Part shown: positions 6,989 through 13,785 of the stretch, in pieces
Layout: each line of letters starts with the position of its first letter
Position numbering within the stretch: the first letter of the stretch is position 1
Assembly (NCBI GenBank): GCA_017853785.1
Contig: JAFMIX010000016.1
Coordinates: 1-16,586 of the forward strand
From: Verrucomicrobiales bacterium
GTDB taxonomy: Bacteria; Verrucomicrobiota; Verrucomicrobiia; Limisphaerales; JAFMIX01
Direction: 5' to 3'
Length of the DNA: 16,586 nt
Notes under the pieces: model-generated
Seen by the model: the letters and a program-made list of their open reading frames with translations, nothing else
What the model was told of the DNA's origin: nothing
Database searches by the model: none
Translations under genes and position numbers: made by a program

Positions 6989-9961
6989 CTATTTTCGGGC
7001 CAACCCCAGCAAGCTTTGCAAATATTTTCCCGTGTAACTTTCCTCGCTCACAGCCACCTGCTCCGGCGTCCCCTCTGCGATGATGCGACCGCCGCCGCCG
7101 CCGCCTTCCGGACCAAGGTCCACAATCCAGTCCGCCGTCTTGATCACATCGAGGTTGTGTTCGATGATGACCAGCGTGTTGCCCGAGGAACGCAGCCTGA
7201 ATAGCACTTCCAGTAGCTTCGCCACGTCGTGAAAATGTAAACCCGTCGTAGGCTCATCGAGAATGTAAAGCGTGCGACCGGTCGCCTTGCGGCAAAGTTC
7301 AGCCGCCAACTTCACGCGCTGCGCCTCGCCACCACTCAAGGTCGTTGCCGCCTGCCCTAGCCCGATGTAACCCAAACCAACCTCCGCAAGCGTGCGGCAG
7401 ACATTCTCGATCTTGGGCCCGGCGCGGAAGAAATCCAGCGCCTCGTCCACCGTCATCGCTAACACATCGGCGATATTCCGGCCCTTGTAGGCGATTTCCA
7501 GCGTCTCCCGGTTGTAGCGTTTGCCGTTGCACTCCTCACATGTCACATAAACTGGCGGCAGAAAGTGCATTTCAATCTCAATGACGCCATCGCCTTGGCA
7601 TTTTTCGCAACGCCCGCCTTTCACGTTGAAACTAAATCGCCCCGGACCATAGCCGCGAATCTTCGCCGCCGGCAGGCGCGAAAATAGATCTCGGATTTCG
7701 TTGAACACGCCGGTGTAGGTCGCGGCATTGCTGCGCGGCGTGCGCCCGATCGGAGTCTGGTCGATCACTATGACCTTGTCCAAGCCTTCATAGCCACGCA
7801 GTTCCCGGTGCTCTCCGGGACGCTCCTTTGAGCCATAAAACTTGCGGAAGAGCGCCCGCCGCAGGATGTCGTCCACCAGGGTGCTCTTGCCCGAGCCGCT
7901 CACGCCCGTGATACAAGTCACCGTGCCAATGGGAATCCGCAAGTCGACGTTCTGAAGATTGTTCTCCTTTGCGCCCAGCAGTTCGATCCACCCGCGCGAG
8001 GGATTCGGCGGGGTCCGCGTCTTCGGCACAGCAATTTCCAATTCGCCCGTGAGATACTGCGCCGTAAGCGAGCGTTTGACCTGCAAAACTTCCGCCAAGG
8101 TTCCCGCCGCCACAAGTTCCCCGCCGTGGATTCCGGCGCCCGGACCGAGGTCCAGAATGTAATCGGCGTGGCGAATCGTGTCCGCATCATGCTCCACGAC
8201 CAACACAGTGTTACCGATGTCTCGTAAACCCTCGAGCGTGCGCAGCAACCGATCGTTATCACGTTGGTGCAGGCCGATACTCGGCTCGTCGAGGACGTAG
8301 AGCACCCCTACGAGGGCCGCGCCGATTTGCGTGGCTAGCCGGATACGCTGGGCTTCACCGCCGGAAAGCGATCCGCTTTCGCGGTCGAGCGTGAGGTATC
8401 CGAGGCCGACATTCTTGAGAAAACCCAGCCGTGACCGGATTTCCTTGATGACTTCGCCGGCGATCTTCAATTGGAACTCGGTGAGCTGAATCGAGTTGAA
8501 AAATTCATCTGCTTGCTCGATGGACAAGCTGCAGACGTCCATGATCGAAAGCCCGGGAATCTTGAGCTTGCCGTCCTTGAGCTTGAATTTTGCCCGCGTC
8601 GCTTCGGCCCCAAGCGTCACCGCCAGGATTTCCGGCTTGAGCCGCCGACCTTTGCAGACGTCGCACAACTGCGGACTCATATAGGCTTTGAGGCGGTTGC
8701 GGATGAACTCGCTCTCGCTGTCGTGCGCAAGCCGCTCCAGGTTTGGCAGCACGCCCTCAAACGGACGGTCGATGCTGCTCACCCTGCCCGCGCGCCAGAA
8801 CTTGAACTCCACGTTGTCCTCGCCTGAACCGTGGAGCAGAATTTTTTTGAAGTCAGCGGGCAAGGATTTCCACGGTGTTTCCAACGGTACGTTGAAATGT
8901 CCCGCCACCGACCGCAGCATGGCCTTGTAATAAATGTTCATCCGCTTGCCTGCGCGCCGCCAAGGCTGGATGGCGCTTTCCAATGGCTCGTCGGGATTTG
9001 ACACGACGAGATGCTCGTCGAAAATCATCTTTTGCCCAAGACCGTGGCAGGCCAGACACGCGCCGCTCGGTGAGTTGAACGAAAAATGTTTCGGCTCGGG
9101 CGGCTCATAGCTCTTGCCCGTCGCGGGCGAACACATTTTGTTAGAATGAAGTGTCTCCACCCAAGTTTCGGATTGACCCACCGCAGCTTCACCAGCTTTG
9201 GACTTTGAACTCTGGACTTTGCCCTCCTCCGGGGCTTGATGCAGCGTGAACAACACTCCCTCGCCCAGCCGCAGTGCCGTTTCTACCGAATCTCCCAGCC
9301 GCACGCGGATTTTCTCGTCGATCACCAGCCGATCCACCACAGCTTCGATGTGATGAAATTTCTTCTTGTCGAGCTTCCCCCGCGAAGTCGTGTCGCCGAG
9401 TTCAACCAATTCACCATCCACGCGGGCGCGGACGTAACCGTCCCGAGCGAGACGCTCCAGAACGTCGCGAAACTCGCCTTTCTGCCGCCGCACGACAGGC
9501 GCGAGGATCATCACCTTCGTCTTCGGCGGCAGCGCGAGAATCTTATCCAAGATCTCGCTCGTCGTCTGCGAGGTGATAGGCACTCCGCTTTCCGGGCAAT
9601 GCGGCTGGCCGATGTGCGCGTAGAGCAGACGCAGATGGTCGTAGATCTCCGTTGTCGTGGCGATGGTCGAACGTGGATTCGATCCGGAACTGCGCTGCTC
9701 GATCGCAATCGCCGGCGACAAGCCCTCGATGAAATCGACGTCCGGCTTCTGCATTTGGTCAAGGAACTGCCGCGCGTAAGCCGATAGGGACTCCACATAT
9801 TTACGCTGCCCCTCGGCGTAAATCGTATCGAATGCCAGCGACGATTTGCCGCTGCCGCTCAGACCGGTGACAACCACAAGTTTATCGCGCGGGATGGCTA
9901 GCGTGAGGTTTTTGAGGTTGTGCTGTCGCGCGCCACCAATCTTGATGAATTCTTTGGCCAT
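6989..9961 (-). CDS. uvrA: UvrABC excinuclease subunit A
   Basis: This 990-residue protein is a full UvrA, the DNA-damage-recognition ATPase that loads UvrB in nucleotide excision repair. The N-terminal ABC half has Walker A GLSGSGKSS (33-41), the UvrB-binding/signature insertion region (SLSAYARQFLDQM onward) and signature LSGGEAQRIRLA with YVLDEPSIGLHQRD. The C-terminal half has Walker A GVSGSGKST, zinc finger CEKC...CEEC and LSGGEAQRVKLA with YILDEPTTGLH. Two features are odd. The region before the first zinc finger is about 20 residues longer than in E. coli and contains a 7-bp-repeat-coded stretch (residues 248-255). The first zinc finger has C277, C302 and C305 but lacks a Cys three residues after C277 (CSPATG). 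The protein otherwise looks functional. Confidence 0.97.
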   Translation of the reverse strand: MAKEFIKIGGARQHNLKNLTLAIPRDKLVVVTGLSGSGKSSLAFDTIYAEGQRKYVESLSAYARQFLDQMQKPDVDFIEGLSPAIAIEQRSSGSNPRSTIATTTEIYDHLRLLYAHIGQPHCPESGVPITSQTTSEILDKILALPPKTKVMILAPVVRRQKGEFRDVLERLARDGYVRARVDGELVELGDTTSRGKLDKKKFHHIEAVVDRLVIDEKIRVRLGDSVETALRLGEGVLFTLHQAPEEGKVQSSKSKAGEAAVGQSETWVETLHSNKMCSPATGKSYEPPEPKHFSFNSPSGACLACHGLGQKMIFDEHLVVSNPDEPLESAIQPWRRAGKRMNIYYKAMLRSVAGHFNVPLETPWKSLPADFKKILLHGSGEDNVEFKFWRAGRVSSIDRPFEGVLPNLERLAHDSESEFIRNRLKAYMSPQLCDVCKGRRLKPEILAVTLGAEATRAKFKLKDGKLKIPGLSIMDVCSLSIEQADEFFNSIQLTEFQLKIAGEVIKEIRSRLGFLKNVGLGYLTLDRESGSLSGGEAQRIRLATQIGAALVGVLYVLDEPSIGLHQRDNDRLLRTLEGLRDIGNTVLVVEHDADTIRHADYILDLGPGAGIHGGELVAAGTLAEVLQVKRSLTAQYLTGELEIAVPKTRTPPNPSRGWIELLGAKENNLQNVDLRIPIGTVTCITGVSGSGKSTLVDDILRRALFRKFYGSKERPGEHRELRGYEGLDKVIVIDQTPIGRTPRSNAATYTGVFNEIRDLFSRLPAAKIRGYGPGRFSFNVKGGRCEKCQGDGVIEIEMHFLPPVYVTCEECNGKRYNRETLEIAYKGRNIADVLAMTVDEALDFFRAGPKIENVCRTLAEVGLGYIGLGQAATTLSGGEAQRVKLAAELCRKATGRTLYILDEPTTGLHFHDVAKLLEVLFRLRSSGNTLVIIEHNLDVIKTADWIVDLGPEGGGGGGRIIAEGTPEQVAVSEESYTGKYLQSLLGLARK
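9197..9221 (-). repeat. 7-bp tandem repeat inside uvrA
   Basis: Three full units and a partial one run in direct order: TTTGGAC (9197-9203), TTTGAAC (9204-9210), TCTGGAC (9211-9217) and TTTG (9218-9221). On the coding strand this is a GTCCAAA-type repeat. It encodes the Ser/Lys-rich residues KVQSSKSK of UvrA at the point where this UvrA is longer than the E. coli protein. The units differ by single bases, so it is an old repeat or one drifting under coding constraint. Confidence 0.7.
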
Positions 9962-10045
9962 AGCTGCAAATTTTTCGGTTCACCGAATCTGGAAAAATCG
10001 CAAACTCAGGCCCGAAAGAAAAGCGGGAAACCAGACCGGCAGATA

Positions 10046-10501
10046 TCAACCCTTTACCAGCAAGCGCTCAAACGCCGCAAGCGTTTCCGGACTGACGTGA
10101 TGCTCAATCCCCTCCGCATCCCGCGCTGCGACCCGCTCGGGAACTCCCAGGGAACGTAGAAACGCCACGACTATCTCGTGCCGGCTCTTGCAGTTTGCTG
10201 CTAGGCTGCCGCCGGTTTTGGTCAAAAAGATGGCGCGATACGGTTGCGCCGTTACATAGCCAGCGCGTTGCAACCGCGCAATCGTGCGGTTGACGGTGAC
10301 ATGAGTGACCCCCAACCGCTTGGCGAGATCCACCACGCGAGCCTCTCCGGTCTCGGCAACGAGGTCGGCGATGGCCTCCACATAATCTTCCGCGATTTCA
10401 CGCGCGTGTTCGCGGCGGGTCTGCGAGAAGATAGCCGCCTGGTTCGTGGCGGCGTCGCCGGGACGCGGCTGGCGGGCAGATGGTTTCTTTATTACTGGCA
10501 T
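10046..10501 (-). CDS. mntR: MntR-like manganese-responsive regulator (DtxR family)
   Basis: The protein (151 residues from the ATG at 10501) aligns by eye with E. coli MntR along most of its length. It has an N-terminal basic tail, REHAREIAEDYVEAIADL, a winged helix with VVDLAKRLGVTHVTVNRTIARLQRAGYV, the wing Y-R-A-I-F-L-T, and the metal-binding dimerisation part with SRHEIVVAFLRSLGVP, ARDAEGIEHHVSPETL. The Glu and His residues of DAEGIEHH and the His of SRHE are the expected Mn(II) ligands. The family represses manganese importers when Mn(II) is bound. It is divergent from an NRAMP transporter, with a palindrome between them, which supports this role. A start 16 codons further up is open but adds no conserved sequence. 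It ends 84 bases ahead of uvrA on the same strand. Confidence 0.9.
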   Translation of the reverse strand: MPVIKKPSARQPRPGDAATNQAAIFSQTRREHAREIAEDYVEAIADLVAETGEARVVDLAKRLGVTHVTVNRTIARLQRAGYVTAQPYRAIFLTKTGGSLAANCKSRHEIVVAFLRSLGVPERVAARDAEGIEHHVSPETLAAFERLLVKG

Positions 10502-10554
10502 GACCGGTGTCAAAATAAAACCAAAATTCGCATTGACCGTCGAGAACATCTATT

Positions 10555-10570
10555 TGTAGCTTAAACTACA
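10555..10570. promoter_or_regulatory. Candidate MntR operator
   Basis: A 16-base imperfect palindrome, TGTAGCTTAAACTACA (7 of 8 pairs), lies in the 136-base gap between mntR and mntH. It is about 68 bases ahead of the mntH ATG and 54 ahead of the mntR ATG, a position able to control both. DtxR/MntR proteins bind such AT-centred palindromes as dimers. The sequence does not match the E. coli MntR box closely, so the assignment rests on position and symmetry. Confidence 0.5.
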
Positions 10571-10637
10571 TGGTTAAGTTAAGGCGACACGACAACTCGG
10601 CGGCCGCCCGGGACGAAGAATCGCGTTTTTGAATTTT

Positions 10638-12005
10638 ATGAGCAACGACCCCGCCCGTCCCCTACCCTCTGCAAATGAGCAGGGCTGGAAACAGCCGGCG
10701 GACCAAGCCTCTCTGGCTGAAGTGAATCGCAGCATCGCCGTGCCGCGCACGCTCGGGTTCTGGCGCAAATTGCTGGCCTTCTCCGGCCCAGGCTACCTTG
10801 TCGCCGTCGGTTACATGGACCCCGGCAACTGGGCCACGGACCTCGCGGGCGGCTCGGCCTTCGGCTACACGCTGCTCTCCGTAATCCTGATGTCGAACCT
10901 GATGGCGATCCTGCTGCAATCGCTTTGCGCCAAGCTCGGGATTGTGACTGGTCGCGACCTTGCGCAAGCGTGCCGCGACCATTATTCCAAACCCGTGGCC
11001 ATGGCGCTGTGGGTGCTGTGCGAACTGGCCATCTGCGCGTGCGACCTCGCGGAGGTCATCGGCTCGGCCATCGCGTTGAACCTGCTGTTCGGCTTGCCGC
11101 TGGTGTGGGGCGTGTGTCTCACCGCACTGGACGTGTTGGTCATCATGTATCTGGCGAACAAAGGATTTCGCTACATTGAGGCGCTGGTCATCTCCTTGAT
11201 ACTGCTCATCGGCGTTTGTTTCCTGTTTGAGATTATCGTCTCGCGCCCGGAACTCGGCGCCGTGCTCGGCGGCTTCATGCCGAAACTGGAAATCATCCGG
11301 AATCCAGAGATGCTCTTTGTCGCCATCGGCATCCTCGGCGCAACGGTCATGCCGCATAACCTCTACCTGCACTCCTCCATCGTGCAGACCCGTAAATACG
11401 AGCAGACCCTGGCGGGCAAGCGCGAGGCCATCAAGTTCGCCACCATCGACTCGACCGTGGCGCTCATGTTCGCGCTCTTCATCAACGCGGCCATCCTCAT
11501 CGTTGCGGCGGCTACGTTTCACACGCGCGGCCAGTACGACGTTGCGGAAATCCAAGATGCCTACAAACTGCTTTCCCCCACACTAGGCGTCACCGGCGCG
11601 AGCGTGGTGTTCGCCGTGGCCCTGCTCGCCTCCGGCCAGAATTCCACGCTCACCGGAACACTCGCCGGCCAGATCGTGATGGAAGGATTTCTCCGAATCC
11701 GCCTGCGCCCGTGGTTGCGACGATTGATCACCCGGTTGATTGCCATCATTCCCGCCGTGATCGTGACCGTGCTCTACGGCGAAAGCGGCACGGCCAAGCT
11801 GCTCATCGTCAGCCAGATCATCTTGAGCCTGCAACTCTCCTTCGCCGTGATTCCACTCATCCTGTTCACCGGCGACCGCCGCAAGATGGGCGAATTCGTG
11901 AACCCCGGGTGGATAAAAATTCTCGCCTGGACCACCGCGACGATTATCGTCCTGTTGAACGCAAAATTTCTCTGGGACTTCGCCAGCAACCTCTGGAGCA
12001 AATAA
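10638..12005 (+). CDS. mntH: NRAMP-family Mn(II)/divalent metal transporter
   Basis: The protein (455 residues from the ATG at 10638) is an inner-membrane NRAMP transporter with about 11 predicted spans. The two metal-site motifs are present: GYMDPGNWATDLAGGS in TM1 (D61, N64) and GATVMPHNLYLHSS in TM6 (M238, H240). The methionine is typical of transporters that take Mn(II)/Fe(II) rather than Mg(II). The symporter imports metal using protons. Divergent mntR and the palindrome in the gap indicate manganese-dependent repression. A TTG at 10629 is in frame and lies 8 bases after a purine-rich GGACGAAGAA, so it could be the true start, three codons longer. A ruined universal-stress gene begins one base after the stop, implying a former mntH-usp operon. 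Confidence 0.93.
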   Translation: MSNDPARPLPSANEQGWKQPADQASLAEVNRSIAVPRTLGFWRKLLAFSGPGYLVAVGYMDPGNWATDLAGGSAFGYTLLSVILMSNLMAILLQSLCAKLGIVTGRDLAQACRDHYSKPVAMALWVLCELAICACDLAEVIGSAIALNLLFGLPLVWGVCLTALDVLVIMYLANKGFRYIEALVISLILLIGVCFLFEIIVSRPELGAVLGGFMPKLEIIRNPEMLFVAIGILGATVMPHNLYLHSSIVQTRKYEQTLAGKREAIKFATIDSTVALMFALFINAAILIVAAATFHTRGQYDVAEIQDAYKLLSPTLGVTGASVVFAVALLASGQNSTLTGTLAGQIVMEGFLRIRLRPWLRRLITRLIAIIPAVIVTVLYGESGTAKLLIVSQIILSLQLSFAVIPLILFTGDRRKMGEFVNPGWIKILAWTTATIIVLLNAKFLWDFASNLWSK

Positions 12006-12006
12006 T

Positions 12007-12262
12007 ATGTATCGCAAAATCCTGGTCACCCTCTAAAACGACCCTGCTCCCGCGCGTCGCCGCGCTCGCGAAACAGCTCGGCTCACAACTCCTGCTGTTG
12101 CGCGTCGCCGACGGTTTTGCCGGACGCAACTTCGATCAACTCAGGCTCGCCGAGTCCGAAAAGATGAAACCCGACCGCCAACACCTCGAAGCCGCGGTGA
12201 TGGTGACGGAAACTGAATTCGAAAACCTGCATCCTTTTGCGGACGGCGTCGCTTGGAAATAA
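12007..12262 (+). pseudogene. Truncated universal stress protein (UspA family) remnant
   Basis: The stretch opens with ATG and MYRKILVTL, the classic UspA first beta strand, and then reaches a TAA at 12034-12036. One frame over it continues as TLLPRVAALAKQLGSQLLLL, RVADGFAGRNFDQLRLAE and SEKMKPDRQHLEAA, the expected helix 1, strand 2 and helix 2 of a Usp. After this the text (VMVTETEFENLHPFADGVAWK) leaves the family and stops at 12262. The second half of the domain, with the G-2x-G-9x-G(S/T) ATP-binding signature, is absent. So there is a nonsense codon, a frame change and a loss of about 60 residues. It starts one base after the mntH stop and was probably an mntH partner. Confidence 0.8.
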
Positions 12263-12269
12263 AATGAAA

Positions 12270-12299
12270 AGAAGCGTGACCATTGCTGGTCACGCTTCT
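12270..12299 (-). terminator. Strong intrinsic terminator of the ars/nucleotidyltransferase operon
   Basis: A perfect 12-bp stem, AGAAGCGTGACC / GGTCACGCTTCT, with a 6-base loop lies 36 bases beyond the nucleotidyltransferase stop. Read on the minus strand, it is followed by TTTCATTTTATTT, giving the U-rich tail of a Rho-independent terminator. On the plus strand the tail is not T-rich, although the hairpin also sits 7 bases after the usp remnant stop. Confidence 0.85.
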
Positions 12300-12335
12300 C
12301 AGCCGGTGAATTCTAATCGGTCCTGCAAGCGGAAA

Positions 12336-13232
12336 TCAGCTCCAGAGTTTTTCCGGATAATCGCTGCGGGCGATCAACCGCCCTATGCTCTCGACGACGA
12401 CAGGCCGGTCTTCGCGGTAGGTGACGCCGAACCAGGAATCCGGCGAGCGCAGCACTTTGCATTTGGCCTGACCGGTGGCGACGAGTTCGCCGATGGTCGC
12501 GGGGATGAGACATTCGGATTTCTGTTCGCCGCCGAATTGCTTCATGAATTTTCCAAACGCGGCATTCAATTGCGGGAACAGCTTGGGCGTGAAGCCCCAG
12601 AAGTTCATGGAAACCGGCTCCTCGCCGGTGAGCTTGGTGATGCGGCCATCGCCGGAGGTATTTCTAGCGGCGGCGCCGTCGCGCTCAATCTTGGTCATCT
12701 CGACTATGTGCGTGAGATAATTGTGCGCATCCACCTGGGAGACGCCGCGCGCCACGCTGCCGTGGTCGGACAAGGTGTTCTTCAGCGTGAAGCCGACCAT
12801 CGCATAATCAGACGTGCCGCCGGTGAGATGTTGGGCGAGCACCGCGTAGGCGTTGCGACCATAGAAATCATCAGCATTGATGGCGGCGAACGGTTCTTTG
12901 ATCACGCCTTCGGCCATCAGGATGGCGTGGGTGGTGCCCCACGGTTTGGTGCGGCCGGCGGGAACCGGATAGCCGGCGGGCAGTTTGTCCAACTCCTGAT
13001 AAACGTATTCCACAGCGATGCGTTTCTCGAACCGCGCCCCGACGACTTCGCGGAAGGTCTGCTCGATGTCCTTGCGGATGACGAACACGAGCTTGCCGAA
13101 GCCGGCGCGCATGGCGTCGAAGATGGAGTAGTCGATGATGGTTTCCCCATTCGGGCCGACGGGGTCGATTTGCTTGAGGCCACCGTAACGGCTGCCCATG
13201 CCCGCAGCTAACACCAGCAAGGTAGGTTTCAT
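12336..13232 (-). CDS. Nucleotidyltransferase family protein (sugar-nucleotide pyrophosphorylase-like)
   Basis: The 298-residue protein starts MKPTLLVLAAGMGSRYGGLKQ, the nucleotide-binding loop (G-x-G-x-R-x-GG-x-KQ) of the NTP_transferase fold, and has FAAINADDFYGRNAY at about residues 115-130 as the metal-binding Asp segment. YPVPAGRTKPWGTTHAI is the base/sugar-contacting loop. Such proteins transfer a nucleoside monophosphate to a phosphorylated sugar or related compound; the exact sugar cannot be read. Longer frames upstream of 13232 overlap arsC and lack family similarity, so I use the ATG at 13232. It follows arsC by 31 bases on the same strand and precedes the strong terminator, so it is probably the last gene of the arsenic operon. 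No arsenic-specific role is known for the family. Confidence 0.85.
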   Translation of the reverse strand: MKPTLLVLAAGMGSRYGGLKQIDPVGPNGETIIDYSIFDAMRAGFGKLVFVIRKDIEQTFREVVGARFEKRIAVEYVYQELDKLPAGYPVPAGRTKPWGTTHAILMAEGVIKEPFAAINADDFYGRNAYAVLAQHLTGGTSDYAMVGFTLKNTLSDHGSVARGVSQVDAHNYLTHIVEMTKIERDGAAARNTSGDGRITKLTGEEPVSMNFWGFTPKLFPQLNAAFGKFMKQFGGEQKSECLIPATIGELVATGQAKCKVLRSPDSWFGVTYREDRPVVVESIGRLIARSDYPEKLWS

Positions 13233-13263
13233 ATTTTTATTTCGAGCGACGAACGGATGCAGA

Positions 13264-13767
13264 TTAAGAATAAACAGCGGTTTGTCCATCCTTGGGACGG
13301 GTGCACGCGGCTCCCGGAGAGGCTTGCTTCCCCGCATCCCCCAAACCATCCGCGTAAGCGCCGAACACGCGGCGGATTTCGTCACGCACGCGGCGGAACA
13401 CTTGCATCTGCTCCGCCTCACTGCCGGTGGCGTGCGCCGGGTCCTCAAACGGCCAGTGGTGGCGGTTCACCTGCCCCGGAAACACCGGACACGCCTGATC
13501 CGCGTTGCCGCAAACGGTGATGACGGTGTGCACGGGCTGGTTCAGGAACTCATTCAGGTGCTTCGAGCGGTGGTCGGAAATATCAATACCGATCTCCGCC
13601 ATCGCCTTCACCGCGAGCGGATGGACGTAGCCCGCCGGCTTGCTGCCGGCGCTCTGGACGTTCGCAAGGTCACCGGCAGCAGCGCGCAGGATGCCTTCTG
13701 CGAGGTGGCTGCGGCAGGAGTTGCCGGTGCAGAGGATGAGGATTGTAGGTTTGGAATCCGTGTTCAT
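13264..13767 (-). CDS. arsC: Arsenate reductase, low-molecular-weight phosphatase (thioredoxin-coupled) type
   Basis: The protein reduces arsenate to arsenite in the cytoplasm for export by the adjacent Acr3. The P-loop CTGNSCRSHLAEG (C13 nucleophile to R19) and the redox pair C86 and C93 (VCGNADQACPVFPG) are those of the thioredoxin-coupled ArsC family, as is HHWPFEDPA with the catalytic Asp at about 109. The core ends near residue 138. A further stretch of about 29 residues (DGLGDAGKQASPGAAC...) goes beyond the usual end and looks unconserved. The start overlaps the acr3 stop by four bases (ATGA) inside a short tandem repeat. Identity is firm; the tail is unexplained. Confidence 0.94.
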   Translation of the reverse strand: MNTDSKPTILILCTGNSCRSHLAEGILRAAAGDLANVQSAGSKPAGYVHPLAVKAMAEIGIDISDHRSKHLNEFLNQPVHTVITVCGNADQACPVFPGQVNRHHWPFEDPAHATGSEAEQMQVFRRVRDEIRRVFGAYADGLGDAGKQASPGAACTRPKDGQTAVYS

Positions 13768-13785
13768 CGGTGTTCATCCGTGGTT
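13756..13785 (-). repeat. Approx. 10-bp tandem repeat spanning the acr3 stop and arsC start
   Basis: On the minus strand the text reads AACCACGGATGAACAC, CGATGAACAC, GGAT, that is, two and a half copies of (C/G)GATGAACAC. It codes the last residues of Acr3 (STTDEHR) and the first of ArsC (MNTDS). The ATGA overlap of the two genes is one of the repeat units. I recall sequences of this kind as dispersed intergenic repeats in several environmental phyla, but could not check that here. Confidence 0.65.

Noticed and set aside
9974..9987. Small stem-loop TTCGG TTCA CCGAA ahead of uvrA
   Set aside because: Only five base pairs with a weak tail; too little to call a terminator of mntR or a regulator of uvrA.
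10662..11555. A 297-codon minus-strand open frame opposite mntH
   Set aside because: Highly charged, His-rich text antisense to conserved NRAMP codons; no independent support.
12237..13211. A 324-codon plus-strand open frame opposite the nucleotidyltransferase
   Set aside because: It begins inside the usp remnant and runs through the terminator hairpin and antisense to a well-supported gene; no recognisable motifs.
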